From CAYWPG01 sp964460035 (GTDB lineage: Bacteria > Pseudomonadota > Gammaproteobacteria > Nitrococcales > AK92): DNA of 64,000 nucleotides. The position numbers and the translations under genes are program-made. Below are positions 1 to 8,711 of this stretch, in pieces (position 1 is the stretch's first letter; each line of letters starts with the position of its first letter). Below the pieces are notes generated by a model. The model was not told the DNA's origin, did not search any database, and saw only the letters and a list, made by a program, of their open reading frames with translations. The stretch spans positions 62,001-126,000 of the forward strand of contig CAYWPG010000004.1 of the NCBI GenBank assembly GCA_964460035.1. The letters run 5' to 3'.

Positions 1-299
1 TTACCGTCACGCCACCCCGTAACGCGCACTCGGCTCGGGCCTGCGCGCGCCGTTTCGACCGCGACGCTAAATAGCTTGCCATACCTTGCTGCTGCCACCA
101 GCTTTTAGGGCGACGGCAAGGAGCCCGCTTCGGTGACAGGGCAAGATAGATAAGGCTGTAGCAACCGTCATCGCGATCGTGGCCGCTATGCTGTGTAACG
201 CCAGCGCCGGCCGCTGTTTAGGTCAGTTCGACAGAGCTTGGTGTCTGGCCGCCGTTGCGATGCCCTCAGGGTGTCGCGGCACCTGGGAGGAGACGGGTA
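1..299. other. Left-edge region upstream of hspQ, no gene seen
   Basis: I see no convincing coding frame or RNA gene here. The stretch must hold the hspQ promoter, but I could not pick out a clear heat-shock sigma-32 or sigma-70 promoter by eye. A good ribosome binding site (GGGAGGAG, 285-292) at the right end belongs to hspQ. Confidence 0.5.
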
Positions 300-614
300 A
301 TGATGACAAGAGCACGATTCTGCGTGGGTCAGGTCATTCGGCATCGGATGCTCGGCTACAGAGGCGTTGTAGCCAATGTGGATCCGCAGTTCGCGAGCAG
401 CCCGGAGTGGTACGAGATCCTGAACGGCGCCGGGCAGGCCGATCAGCTACCGTGTTATTTCGTCCTGGTCGACGGGGCGGACTACGCCACCTACGTCGCG
501 GAGGAGCAGCTGGAGCGGGACGACTCCGGTAAGCCAGTGCAGCATCCTCACCTGCAAGGGTTCTTCGATGGGTTCCGTCACGGCAACTACACTTGCAGCC
601 GCCGCCTAAACTAA
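300..614 (+). CDS. hspQ: Heat shock protein HspQ (YccV family)
   Basis: The product is 104 aa, close to the family length of about 105. It matches the HspQ/YccV hemimethylated-DNA-binding fold from start to end: FCVGQVIRHRMLGYRGVV near the N-terminus, then SPEWYEILN, a long acidic stretch and a C-terminal HPHLQGFFDGF. HspQ is a small cytoplasmic protein. In enterics it was first described as binding hemimethylated DNA and affecting DnaA, and later as a specificity factor for Lon protease. I chose the ATG at 300 because GGGAGGAG lies 7 bases upstream. A second ATG follows directly at 303, and a longer frame reaching upstream has no such site. It is convergent with the DUF4426 gene. Confidence 0.9.
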   Translation: MMTRARFCVGQVIRHRMLGYRGVVANVDPQFASSPEWYEILNGAGQADQLPCYFVLVDGADYATYVAEEQLERDDSGKPVQHPHLQGFFDGFRHGNYTCSRRLN

Positions 615-738
615 GCTTGCCGGCTAACAGAGCCGGACGGGGCATGTGGCAGCCCTTTCTTGATGCGCGTGAAACCGGCCCGCTTCCGTGCTACAGCGAG
701 CTGTGACCCGTCCCGGGTCTGCCCTCTCCGGTGTGCTG

Positions 739-1167
739 CTAATCCACGAAGAACTGGCGAGTGAATCCGGCGTAAAGGGTTTCGCTACTGCCTTCGGGAA
801 CCACTTCCAGTCGAAAGCGGATCTGCTGACCGTCGCGGATGGGGAAGCTGCCAAGATAGCTGATCGATGCGCCGCTACGGATGCGCCGCAACTCGACCGC
901 TACCGGTTGCTGGTCGCTGTCGGTAGCGGTAATGCGTACCGAGGCGGGGACCGCCTCGCCCTGGCGTTGTACCGACAGGAGCAAAACGCCGCGGGCGCGG
1001 CTACGCAGAATCCCGTTCTCGCGCGCCACGGTCTCCGGCAGCAGGCTGCTGGGCAGGGCATTGTAATGCAGCTGATACTCGCCAAAGCTCTGGCTGCCCG
1101 CATAGGCGGGCGATCCGATCAGCACGGCGGCCAACAGGCCGATGCGGACGATGAGTTTGCGGATCAT
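739..1167 (-). CDS. DUF4426 periplasmic protein
   Basis: A 142 aa protein with a signal peptide at residues 1-23 (MIRKLIVRIGLLAAVLIG..AYA), followed by a beta-rich domain that resembles DUF4426. The start ATG overlaps the stop of metW by ATGA, so the two are translationally coupled. In Pseudomonas a DUF4426 gene also lies directly after metX-metW. The function is unknown. I infer an exported protein co-expressed with methionine synthesis genes. The frame stays open well upstream, but only this start gives a signal peptide. Confidence 0.8.
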   Translation of the reverse strand: MIRKLIVRIGLLAAVLIGSPAYAGSQSFGEYQLHYNALPSSLLPETVARENGILRSRARGVLLLSVQRQGEAVPASVRITATDSDQQPVAVELRRIRSGASISYLGSFPIRDGQQIRFRLEVVPEGSSETLYAGFTRQFFVD

Positions 1168-1763
1168 CGCCGCCGGAAGCGATAAAGCGCGATTTCGCCG
1201 ATCAGGTTGGGCAGCAGGCTGCCAGCCCAGCTGCGCCGGAGTCGATGGTCGAGCACCAGGCGCTCGAGTATCTCCAGGTTCTTGGCGTCGCAAAGCGCTT
1301 CGAAGTCCTTGATCGTGCACAAATGGATGTTCGGCGTGTCGTACCAGTTATGCGGCAGCGCGCTGCTCACCGGCATGCGCCCCTTCAATGCCAGATGGTA
1401 GCGCAGGCGCCAGTGTCCAAAGTTGGGAAACGTGACGATGCCTTCGCGGCCGACCCGCATCATCTCATCGATGAGTCGGTCCGGATAAAGCACGGCCTGC
1501 AATGTCTGGCTCATCACCACGTAGTCGAACGAATCGGCATCGAAATCCGACAGGCCTTGATCAAGATCGGTCTGGATCACGTTAACGCCGTTGCGCAGGC
1601 AAGCAACGATGTTGTCCGGGTCGATCTCCAGTCCATAACCCGTTACGTTGCGTGTCTCCTGCAGGTGTCGCAGCAGCGCTCCGTCGCCGCAGCCAAGATC
1701 GAGCACGCGCGTTCCTGGACGTATCCAGTTGGCGATGATCTCCAGATCCGAACGCATACTCAT
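1164..1763 (-). CDS. metW: MetW, methionine biosynthesis methyltransferase-like protein
   Basis: 199 aa, full length for MetW. It has a class I SAM-dependent methyltransferase fold with motif I VLDLGCGDGALL near residues 20-31, and the MetW hallmarks MSQTLQAV and FPNFGHWRLR in the middle. MetW is almost always encoded directly after metX, as here, where the two genes share one base at the junction. It is thought to work with MetX in homoserine acylation, and its own methyl acceptor is not established. Downstream it overlaps the DUF4426 gene by 4 bases, so metX, metW and DUF4426 form one leftward operon. Confidence 0.95.
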   Translation of the reverse strand: MSMRSDLEIIANWIRPGTRVLDLGCGDGALLRHLQETRNVTGYGLEIDPDNIVACLRNGVNVIQTDLDQGLSDFDADSFDYVVMSQTLQAVLYPDRLIDEMMRVGREGIVTFPNFGHWRLRYHLALKGRMPVSSALPHNWYDTPNIHLCTIKDFEALCDAKNLEILERLVLDHRLRRSWAGSLLPNLIGEIALYRFRRR

Positions 1764-2917
1764 TACACCCCTACCTCCCGTGCAACCCGGTCCATGTAGG
1801 CGCCGAAAACCGCCAGGTACTGCGGCACCGGTAGCAGGAAAGCATCGTGCCCTTGCGAGGCTTCGATCTCGGAGTAGCTCACGTTCTTATCGCCATCGTG
1901 CAGGGCGCGGACGATTTCGCGGGAGCGCGACGGAGGGAAGCGCCAGTCCGTGCTGAACGAGAGCACCAGGAAATCGGCAGTGACATGCGCCAGCGCCGCG
2001 GACAGGTCGTCGCCATGGGCCGCAGCCGGATCGAAGTAGTCCAGGGCGCGCGTCATCAGCAAATAGGTATTGGCGTCGAAGCGGTCGACGAAGCTGCGGC
2101 CCTGATAACGCAGGTAGCTTTCCACCTCGAACTCGACATCGAAGCTGTACTTGAGCTTGCCGTTGCCCTTGCGCAGTTCGCGCCCGAACTTGGCGCGCAT
2201 GGCATCGTCGGACAAGTAAGTGATGTGCCCCAGCATGCGCGCCAGCGCCAGACCATGCTCGGGTTGCACGCCGTGCTCGTAGTAGCGGCCGGCATGGAAC
2301 TTGGGATCGGATAGAATCGCCTGCCGCGCCACTTCGTTGAACGCGATGTTCTGGGCCGACAGCTTGGGCGCCGCCGCTATGAGGACGGCGTGGCGGAGCC
2401 TGTCCGGGAAGTCTATGGCCCATTGCAGCGCTTGCATTCCGCCCAGGCTGCCGCCGATCACCGCCGCCCAGGTCTCTATGCCGAGCACATCGGCTAGCCG
2501 TGCCTGGCTGCGTACCCAGTCTCCCACCGTCACCAGCGGGAAGTCGGGCCCGTAGGGCTCGCCTCGGGCAGGGTTGATGCTTCTAGGGCCGGTGCTGCCG
2601 CTGCAACCTCCGAGGTTGTTACTGCACACGACGTAGAAGCGATTGGTGTCGATCGGCTTGCCAGGGCCTACACAGGCCTCCCACCAGCCAGGCTTGCGGT
2701 CCGTCTCGGAGTGATAGCCTGCAGCGTGGTGATCGCCCGACAGGGCATGGCAGATCAGCACCGCATTGCTACGGTCGGCGTTGAGGGTGCCGTAGGTCTC
2801 GTACACCAGATCGTAGCTTGCCAACTCGCGACCGCAATCCAGCGGTAGCGGTTCATCGAAATGGTGGGAGCGTGGAGTTACGAGGCCAACGGAATCGGCC
2901 GGACGCATTTGCGACAT
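1763..2917 (-). CDS. metX: Homoserine O-acyltransferase MetX
   Basis: 384 aa alpha/beta-hydrolase acyltransferase that activates homoserine for methionine synthesis in the cytoplasm. Visible features are ICHALSGDHHAAG near residue 55, the oxyanion region NNLGGCSGSTGP, the nucleophile elbow GGSLGGMQ with Ser157, and a C-terminal SQGHDAFLL carrying the catalytic His. The family contains both acetyl- and succinyl-CoA enzymes. Many gammaproteobacterial MetX proteins are succinyltransferases, and I cannot settle the acyl donor by reading. The start ATG is preceded by about 138 bases without a gene before yggU, in which I did not recognise a SAM riboswitch. Confidence 0.93.
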   Translation of the reverse strand: MSQMRPADSVGLVTPRSHHFDEPLPLDCGRELASYDLVYETYGTLNADRSNAVLICHALSGDHHAAGYHSETDRKPGWWEACVGPGKPIDTNRFYVVCSNNLGGCSGSTGPRSINPARGEPYGPDFPLVTVGDWVRSQARLADVLGIETWAAVIGGSLGGMQALQWAIDFPDRLRHAVLIAAAPKLSAQNIAFNEVARQAILSDPKFHAGRYYEHGVQPEHGLALARMLGHITYLSDDAMRAKFGRELRKGNGKLKYSFDVEFEVESYLRYQGRSFVDRFDANTYLLMTRALDYFDPAAAHGDDLSAALAHVTADFLVLSFSTDWRFPPSRSREIVRALHDGDKNVSYSEIEASQGHDAFLLPVPQYLAVFGAYMDRVAREVGV

Positions 2918-3055
2918 CGGACTCTTCTGGTGGTGTTGAAGTAGGATCGCGAGTCTAATTCCCTAGCGGGGTCACCGCAAGCGGTTGGGCCGCGGGCAGT
3001 TTCGGACGTGCCGCACAGTTCGCCGAAGCCCCCGCGGATACCCCGGGCATCGATG

Positions 3056-3364
3056 CTACCTGCTGCCCCGCGCCACCGCCGACCAACGGACAAGCAGTTC
3101 GGGCAGGCGCGCCGGCGCTTGTATGCGCACTCGCTTGTTCCGTCCGCTGGCGCCGCTCTCTAGCATTACCGCCGATTTGCTGACGCCGAATTCGCTGGCA
3201 AGGAACGCGCAGAGGTGCGCGTTCGCTTTGCCGTCGACCGGTGGCGCGGTTATCCGCGCCTTCAGCCCCTCGCCGTGCAGGCAGAGCTCGTCGCGCGCGG
3301 CGCGCGGCTGAACGCGCAGGCTGAGAACCAGATCGTCCCCATCCCAGCGAATGCCTTCGCTCAT
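3056..3364 (-). CDS. yggU: DUF167 family protein YggU
   Basis: 102 aa small basic protein of the UPF0235/DUF167 family. It shows LRVQPRAARDE near the N-terminus, the core ITAPPVDGKANAHLCAFLA and a C-terminal SGASGRNKRVRI, all typical of the family. No biochemical role is established. Its start overlaps the stop of yggT by 4 bases, so it is the last gene of the yggS-proC-yggT-yggU group, an arrangement common in gammaproteobacteria. Confidence 0.9.
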   Translation of the reverse strand: MSEGIRWDGDDLVLSLRVQPRAARDELCLHGEGLKARITAPPVDGKANAHLCAFLASEFGVSKSAVMLESGASGRNKRVRIQAPARLPELLVRWSAVARGSR

Positions 3365-3936
3365 GCCACGGCCCTTGCCAGTTGGTAGATGGGAGGCAGC
3401 AGCAGCATCTTCAGCAATTGTATTGCGATCAGCACGACGATAGGAGACAGATCCAGGCCCGAGATCGGCGGCAGCAGGCGACGCGCGGGCCGCAGCACCG
3501 GCTCCGTGAGACTGTGGAGCAGCCCCAGCGCGGGATTATAGCCGCCGGGATTAACCCAGCTCAGGATGGCTTGGATGATGATCGCGAACAGGTAGATGTT
3601 CAGCAGCAGCCTCACCAGCTCGCCTATGGCGAAGAAAAACAAGGGGCCGGGAAGAAACGGAATCCCGCGAATCGCGTTCACCAGCCCCAGAGAGAGCATC
3701 TGGAGCAGGATCAGCAGCACGATGGAGGCAAGGTCCACACCGCCCCAGCCCGGCAGTATCCGGCGCAGCGGGCGCAGCGGCGGCTGGGTGATCTTGACCA
3801 GAAACTGCGAGATCGGGTTGTAGAAGTCAGCGCGTACCATCTGCAGCAAAAAGCGCAGCATCACGGCCAGGATGTACAGCCCGAACAGCGTACTGACCAG
3901 AAACTCGATCGGATTGGCGATGTACTGGCTGCCCAT
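3361..3936 (-). CDS. yggT: YggT family membrane protein
   Basis: 191 aa integral membrane protein with two YGGT repeats, one in each half. Each has a hydrophobic helix followed by a FYNPISQFLVKITQPPLRPLRRILP-like or PALGLLHSLTEPVLRPARRLLP-like segment. About four transmembrane helices are predicted by eye. YggT has been linked to osmotic tolerance in bacteria and is related to a factor for haem attachment in chloroplasts, but its bacterial function is unclear. It begins immediately after proC (stop to start 0-1 base) and overlaps yggU. Confidence 0.9.
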   Translation of the reverse strand: MGSQYIANPIEFLVSTLFGLYILAVMLRFLLQMVRADFYNPISQFLVKITQPPLRPLRRILPGWGGVDLASIVLLILLQMLSLGLVNAIRGIPFLPGPLFFFAIGELVRLLLNIYLFAIIIQAILSWVNPGGYNPALGLLHSLTEPVLRPARRLLPPISGLDLSPIVVLIAIQLLKMLLLPPIYQLARAVA

Positions 3937-4764
3937 CTATTGTTCTCCCAGCATTTTTCCTAACTCGCCGGCACGTTCCGCTGCGGCGGCGACGGCGCGA
4001 TCGACCAGATCGCGGATGCCGCCCTGCTCGAACACCTGCAGCGCCCGCTCGGTGGTGCCTCCCGGGGAGGTTACCCGCTGGCGCAGTAATTTAGCATCCT
4101 CCTTGCTCTCCAATGCCATCTTGGCAGCGCCCAGCGCGGTCTGCAGCGTGAGCAGGCGGGCGGTATTGGCCGGTAGGCCAAGCTTTACTCCGGCCTCTTC
4201 GAGCATTTCTATGAGCAGGAAGAAATAGGCCGGCCCGCTGCCGGAGAGCGCGGTCACCGCATCCATCAGCTGCTCGTCGTCCAGCCACTGCGTCATGCCC
4301 ACGGCGCGCATCAGCGACTCGGCCAGATCACGCTGTGCCTTGCTCACGTGCCGATTGGCGAATAGCGCGGTAGCGCCGCTCTGTACCAGCGCCGGCGTGT
4401 TGGGCATGGTGCGCACCACGGCAACGTTTCCGCCCAGCCAGCGGCTCAGGTCGGGCTCGCGAACCCCGGCGGCTATGGAAATGCACAGACTCCCGCGTTG
4501 CCTGATCGTGGGGGCGAGCTCTTCGGCTACCTCTCGCATCTGCTGTGGCTTGACCGCCAGTACCACGGCGTCCGCTACCTCCGCAGCGCTTCGGTTGTCG
4601 GCGGCGATACGTACGCGAAACGCCGCTGCGAGTTCGGCGAGGCGCTCGCGGTCCGGGTCCGCCACCTGGATGCGCTCGGCCGGAAAGCCATCCGCCAGCA
4701 GCCCGCCGATCAGGCTGCTGGCCATATTGCCGCCGCCGATGAAGGCGATGGTTGCAGTTGTCAT
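3937..4764 (-). CDS. proC: Pyrroline-5-carboxylate reductase
   Basis: 275 aa. It catalyses the last step of proline synthesis, the NAD(P)H-dependent reduction of 1-pyrroline-5-carboxylate. The N-terminal Rossmann motif IAFIGGGNMASSLIGG lies at residues 6-21, the AVKPQQM motif follows, and the C-terminal dimer and substrate region has ALSGSGPAYFFLLIEML and SPGGTTERAL. The length is normal (about 270). It lies between yggS and yggT, its usual partners, in one leftward unit. Confidence 0.96.
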   Translation of the reverse strand: MTTATIAFIGGGNMASSLIGGLLADGFPAERIQVADPDRERLAELAAAFRVRIAADNRSAAEVADAVVLAVKPQQMREVAEELAPTIRQRGSLCISIAAGVREPDLSRWLGGNVAVVRTMPNTPALVQSGATALFANRHVSKAQRDLAESLMRAVGMTQWLDDEQLMDAVTALSGSGPAYFFLLIEMLEEAGVKLGLPANTARLLTLQTALGAAKMALESKEDAKLLRQRVTSPGGTTERALQVFEQGGIRDLVDRAVAAAAERAGELGKMLGEQ

Positions 4765-4818
4765 CGAGTTCTCCTTGCTATAGCGGGAGTGTCGTGCGCT
4801 GCGGGGCCGCAGGGGCGG

Positions 4819-5508
4819 CTAACGCGCCGGACGCGCTCCGAAAATGGCGGTGCCGATGCGCACCAGCGTGCTGCCCTCGGCAATGGCCGCTTCCAGATCG
4901 TCGGACATTCCCATGGAAAGTGTATCCAGCGCAAAGCCCTGCTGGCACAGTTCGTCCTTGAGCCGGCGCAGCGCTGCGAAGGGCTGGCGCTGCGCCGCCG
5001 GGTCGCTGCGAGGCGCCGGGATGGTCATCAGCCCGCGCAGGCGCAGCCTGGGCAGCTCGACCGCTGCCTGGGCCAGTGCCGGCAAATCTGCCGCTAGCAC
5101 ACCCGATTTAGTGGGTTCGGCGTCGATATTGACCTGCAAGCACACATTCAATGGCGGCAGCTCGTCGGGGCGCTGATCGCTCAAACGCTTGAGCACTCTG
5201 ACCCGATCGACGCTGTGAACCCAATCGAAGTGTTCCGCGATCGCTTTCGTTTTATTGGATTGAATTGGCCCTATGAAATGCCACTCGAGATCCAGGTCGG
5301 CCAGTTCGGCCTTTTTCTCCAGCGCTTCCTGCAGATAGTTCTCGCCAAATGACCGTTGCCCGGCCGCGTAGGCCGTGCGGATCGCGGTTGCAGGCTGTGT
5401 CTTGCTCACGGCCAGCAGGTGCACGGAACCGGGGGTGCGGCTGTAAGCCTGCTCGGCCGCGTTAATGCGGCTGCGAATTGTTGCCAGCGCAGTGGCAGGA
5501 TCGCTCAT
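4819..5508 (-). CDS. yggS: YggS family PLP homeostasis protein
   Basis: 229 aa monomeric PLP-binding barrel protein (PLPBP/YggS family). The PLP lysine is Lys36 in LLAVSKTQPA. The family signatures GENYLQEA, WHFIGPIQSNK and GLSMGMSDDLEAAI are present, with SMGMSDD near residue 200. The family keeps vitamin B6 and amino/keto acid pools balanced and has no known enzyme activity. It is the first gene of the leftward yggS-proC-yggT-yggU unit, divergent from pilT across 95 bases. Confidence 0.94.
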   Translation of the reverse strand: MSDPATALATIRSRINAAEQAYSRTPGSVHLLAVSKTQPATAIRTAYAAGQRSFGENYLQEALEKKAELADLDLEWHFIGPIQSNKTKAIAEHFDWVHSVDRVRVLKRLSDQRPDELPPLNVCLQVNIDAEPTKSGVLAADLPALAQAAVELPRLRLRGLMTIPAPRSDPAAQRQPFAALRRLKDELCQQGFALDTLSMGMSDDLEAAIAEGSTLVRIGTAIFGARPAR

Positions 5509-5603
5509 GTTGTCTATTACCCTTTAATAGCGGTACTTTGACCCGGTGCTGTCGGAATCAGCCCGTATAACAATAAGCTCGCGCAAAAAATCCGGGAGAC
5601 TCA

Positions 5604-6641
5604 ATGGACATCGCTGATCTGCTTGCTTTCGGCGTGAAGCACAACGCCTCCGATCTGCATCTCTCCGCCGGCTTGCCGCCCATGATACGAGTCGATGGCG
5701 ATGTGCGTCGAATCAATCTGCCCGCTTTGGATCACAAAGAGGTGCACGCACTGATCTACGACATCATGAACGACAAGCAGCGGAAGGACTTCGAAGAGTA
5801 CCTGGAAACCGACTTCTCCTTCGAGATCAAGGGCCTGGCTCGTTTTCGCGTCAATGCGTTCAACCATAACCGTGGCGCCGGCGCCGTGTTTCGCACCATT
5901 CCCTCCACCGTGCTGACGCTGGAAGAGCTGGGTGCGCCGGCGGTGTTCAAGCAGATTGCCGACAGCCCCCACGGCATCGTCCTGGTAACCGGGCCGACGG
6001 GCTCGGGAAAGTCGACCACACTGGCCGCGATGATCGACTACAAGAACGAGACCTGTCACCAGCATATCCTGACAGTGGAGGATCCCATCGAGTTCGTGCA
6101 CGAGAGCAAGAAGTGCCTGGTCAACCAGCGCGAGGTCCATCGCGATACCTTGGGATTCAGTGAAGCGCTGCGTTCGGCGCTGCGCGAGGACCCGGACATT
6201 ATCCTGGTTGGCGAGATGCGTGATCTGGAGACGATCCGCCTGGCGCTGACCGCGGCCGAGACGGGCCATCTGGTGTTCGCTACCCTGCATACCAGCTCGG
6301 CCGCCAAGACCATTGACCGCATTATCGACGTTTTCCCCGCCGCCGAGAAATCCATGGTGCGCTCCATGCTCTCGGAGTCGCTGCGAGCCGTGATCTCGCA
6401 GACGCTGCTCAAGAAGATCGGCGGCGGGCGGGTCGCCGCGCACGAGATCATGATCGGCACGCCGGCGATCCGTAATCTGATCCGAGAAGACAAGGTGGCG
6501 CAAATGTACTCGGCCATCCAAACCGGCCAGGCGCTGGGCATGCAGACCTTGGATCAGAGCCTGCAGAGTCTGCTGCGCAAGGGCCTGATCAGCAAACAGG
6601 ACGCGCGAGCACGGGCGGTCAACAAGGACCTATTCGATTAG
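5604..6641 (+). CDS. pilT: Type IV pilus retraction ATPase PilT
   Basis: 345 aa, normal length. A cytoplasmic hexameric ATPase that depolymerises pili and powers twitching motility and DNA uptake. Walker A is GPTGSGKSTT with Lys136. The Asp-box and Walker B region reads DIILVGEMRDLETIRLAL, the His box ETGHLVFATLHT follows, and the PilT-specific AIRNLIRED motif lies near residue 290. The ATG at 5604 follows a GGGAG ribosome site. pilU follows after 64 bases, so the pair is probably co-transcribed. The Pil-Chp genes that control pilus dynamics lie 9 kb to the right. Confidence 0.97.
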   Translation: MDIADLLAFGVKHNASDLHLSAGLPPMIRVDGDVRRINLPALDHKEVHALIYDIMNDKQRKDFEEYLETDFSFEIKGLARFRVNAFNHNRGAGAVFRTIPSTVLTLEELGAPAVFKQIADSPHGIVLVTGPTGSGKSTTLAAMIDYKNETCHQHILTVEDPIEFVHESKKCLVNQREVHRDTLGFSEALRSALREDPDIILVGEMRDLETIRLALTAAETGHLVFATLHTSSAAKTIDRIIDVFPAAEKSMVRSMLSESLRAVISQTLLKKIGGGRVAAHEIMIGTPAIRNLIREDKVAQMYSAIQTGQALGMQTLDQSLQSLLRKGLISKQDARARAVNKDLFD

Positions 6642-6705
6642 CGGCTGCTGACACCACGCCGCTGTGACCGGGCTTCGTTCGGGATTTTCCAAGGGAGTGA
6701 ATCGC

Positions 6706-7845
6706 ATGGATTTCAACGCGCTGCTTGAGCTGATGGTGAACAAGAAGGGGTCCGATCTGTTCATAACCGCCGGCATGCCGCCATCGATGAAAGTCGCCGG
6801 TCGTCTGGCCCCTGTGACCAAACACAAGCTCACGCCCGAGCAGGCGCGCCAGATCGTGCTGGCCATCATGACTCCGCAGCAGCGCGAGGAGTTCGAACGC
6901 GAGCATGAGTGCAACTTCGCCATCGGCGTCACGGGCCTGGGGCGCTTTCGCGTCAGTGCGTTCTATCAGCGCAACCATGTAGGCATGGTGCTGCGCCGGA
7001 TCGAAACGTATATCCCTACCTTGGAGGAGCTGCGGCTGCCGCCGATCATCAAGGATCTGGCGATGCTCAAGCGCGGACTGGTGATCGTCGTCGGCGCTAC
7101 CGGCACGGGCAAATCGACCTCGTTAGCGGCCATGATCGGCTATCGCAACCAGAACAGCACCGGCCATATCATCACCATCGAGGATCCGATCGAGTTCATC
7201 CACCAGCATCAGGGCTGCATCGTGACGCAGCGCGAGGTGGGGATAGACACGGACTCGTTCGAAGTCGCATTGCGCAACGCCCTGCGCCAGGCCCCCGACG
7301 TAATCCTCATCGGCGAGATCCGCACCCGCGAGACCATGGACTACGCCATTGCCTTCGCCGAGACAGGGCATCTGTGCCTGGCGACCTTACACGCGAACAA
7401 CGCCAATCAGGCAATGGAGCGTATTATCAACTTCTTCCCCGCAGAGCGGCATAACCAGCTGTTCATGGACTTGTCGCTGAACCTGCGCGGCGTGGTGGCG
7501 CAGCAGCTGATCCCGACGCCGGATGGCCGGGGGCGCGTACCTGCCGTAGAGATTCTGAGAGGCACGCCGCTGGTGGCGGACAAGATTCGCAACGGCGAGA
7601 TCCATGAGCTGAAGGAAATCATGAAACGTTCGCGCGAACAGGGGATGCAGACCTTCGATCAGCACCTGTTCGAGCTTTACCAGCAAGGCAAGATCACCTA
7701 CGAGGATGCCCTGCGCTATGCCGACTCCGCCAACGAGGTCCGTCTCATGGCCAAGCTGTCGGCCGACGACGCGCAGCAGCGCATGGAAGCCGCTACCGAG
7801 GGTTTGATGCTGGTGGACGAAGATCCCGAGCGGGGCTTCTTCTAG
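6706..7845 (+). CDS. pilU: PilT-dependent retraction ATPase PilU
   Basis: 379 aa paralogue of PilT. It has an N-terminal PAS-like domain (MDFNALLELMVNKKGSDLF), Walker A GATGTGKSTS, Walker B DVILIGEIRTRETM and the His box ETGHLCLATLHANNAN. The long C-terminal tail after the ATPase core, ending VDEDPERGFF, is typical of PilU and absent from PilT. PilU assists PilT in forceful retraction. The start at 6706 was chosen over an in-frame ATG at 6664 because AAGGGAG lies 5-10 bases upstream and the family N-terminus begins here. Confidence 0.95.
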   Translation: MDFNALLELMVNKKGSDLFITAGMPPSMKVAGRLAPVTKHKLTPEQARQIVLAIMTPQQREEFEREHECNFAIGVTGLGRFRVSAFYQRNHVGMVLRRIETYIPTLEELRLPPIIKDLAMLKRGLVIVVGATGTGKSTSLAAMIGYRNQNSTGHIITIEDPIEFIHQHQGCIVTQREVGIDTDSFEVALRNALRQAPDVILIGEIRTRETMDYAIAFAETGHLCLATLHANNANQAMERIINFFPAERHNQLFMDLSLNLRGVVAQQLIPTPDGRGRVPAVEILRGTPLVADKIRNGEIHELKEIMKRSREQGMQTFDQHLFELYQQGKITYEDALRYADSANEVRLMAKLSADDAQQRMEAATEGLMLVDEDPERGFF

Positions 7846-8012
7846 GAGTCTGTAACAAAACTCCGGCACAGTCGTACAACGCGCCTTGGGTGCAAAGGGC
7901 TCTATCCCAAGGGCAGTGGGCGAAGGCAGCGATTCGCGGCCAGGGGGGCCTACCAGGGGACGCGCTCCCACGGGGACGTCTCCGCCCCGCTAGACACCGC
8001 ACTGGCTGTGAG

Positions 8013-8711
8013 TTAGCCGCCGCTGCCTACTAAGCGCACCTGCAGATCGATGGCACGTCCTGCGGCCGCGACCCGTATCCGGCGGTCGATGCCGAACGGT
8101 CCTGCGGCCAGTACCCGCACCGGGCCGGGCGGTTGTTGGGAAAGCCAGTGGCCGAACAGCTCGCTCACCGGCCCGTCGTAGCAACCGGGCGTGCCGTCCG
8201 GATGGGCCAGCCGGCTCGGGATGCCGCGCTCTTCCAGCACGGGAACCGCCCCGATCGCATGCGGCGGCAGGCCGGGGACGAGTATGCGCGAAGGCCGTGG
8301 ACGCAGGGGCGGCGGAACGCGTGCTCCTAGCAAGACCAGCTTGGGGGGTGGGGCAATCCGCTCGGCGAGGAACAGAATGGCGCCTATGCCCGCCTCTTCG
8401 CCGATCAACACAGGGGCCGTGGGCGGTTCGGACAGATCGTCAAAGGGCTCGCCTGCCAGCGCGCACTCCAGCAGCGGCTGGTGAGGACGCAACGCCGGCA
8501 AATCCACGTTCGGCGGCAGCAGCAGCGCCAGCCAGAGCTCGCCGGGGCTGGCGCGGGTGACGGCGCCGTGAAACTCGCCGTCCGCAGTGCGCGCCCGGAC
8601 AGCATGGCCTGGCCGGGCAGCGGCCGCTAGCGGCGTTTGCAGCCGCACCAGCGTCCATCCGCCCGGCAGGGCGCTGCTGTCCAACAGCCGGGGCGGTACT
8701 TCAGGCGGCAC
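8013..8711 (-). CDS. Degenerate ferredoxin-reductase-like protein (PyrK-like)
   Basis: 232 aa. The layout resembles the electron-transfer subunit of dihydroorotate dehydrogenase (PyrK) or another ferredoxin-NADP reductase fold: an N-terminal beta-barrel part, a GEEAGIGAILFLAERI segment like the nucleotide-binding glycine loop near residue 105, and LAAGPFG near the C-terminus. The FAD-binding RxYS-type motif is not visible and the C-terminal cysteines that hold the 2Fe-2S cluster of true PyrK are missing, so catalytic electron transfer is doubtful. It starts with GTG at 8711 and overlaps the end of pyrC' by 11 bases, which ties it to the pyrimidine operon. The function is inferred only from this. 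Confidence 0.6.
   Translation of the reverse strand: MPPEVPPRLLDSSALPGGWTLVRLQTPLAAAARPGHAVRARTADGEFHGAVTRASPGELWLALLLPPNVDLPALRPHQPLLECALAGEPFDDLSEPPTAPVLIGEEAGIGAILFLAERIAPPPKLVLLGARVPPPLRPRPSRILVPGLPPHAIGAVPVLEERGIPSRLAHPDGTPGCYDGPVSELFGHWLSQQPPGPVRVLAAGPFGIDRRIRVAAAGRAIDLQVRLVGSGG

Noticed and set aside
2918..3055. SAM riboswitch upstream of metX
   Set aside because: I compared the region with SAM-I and SAM-II patterns as I know them and found no matching core.
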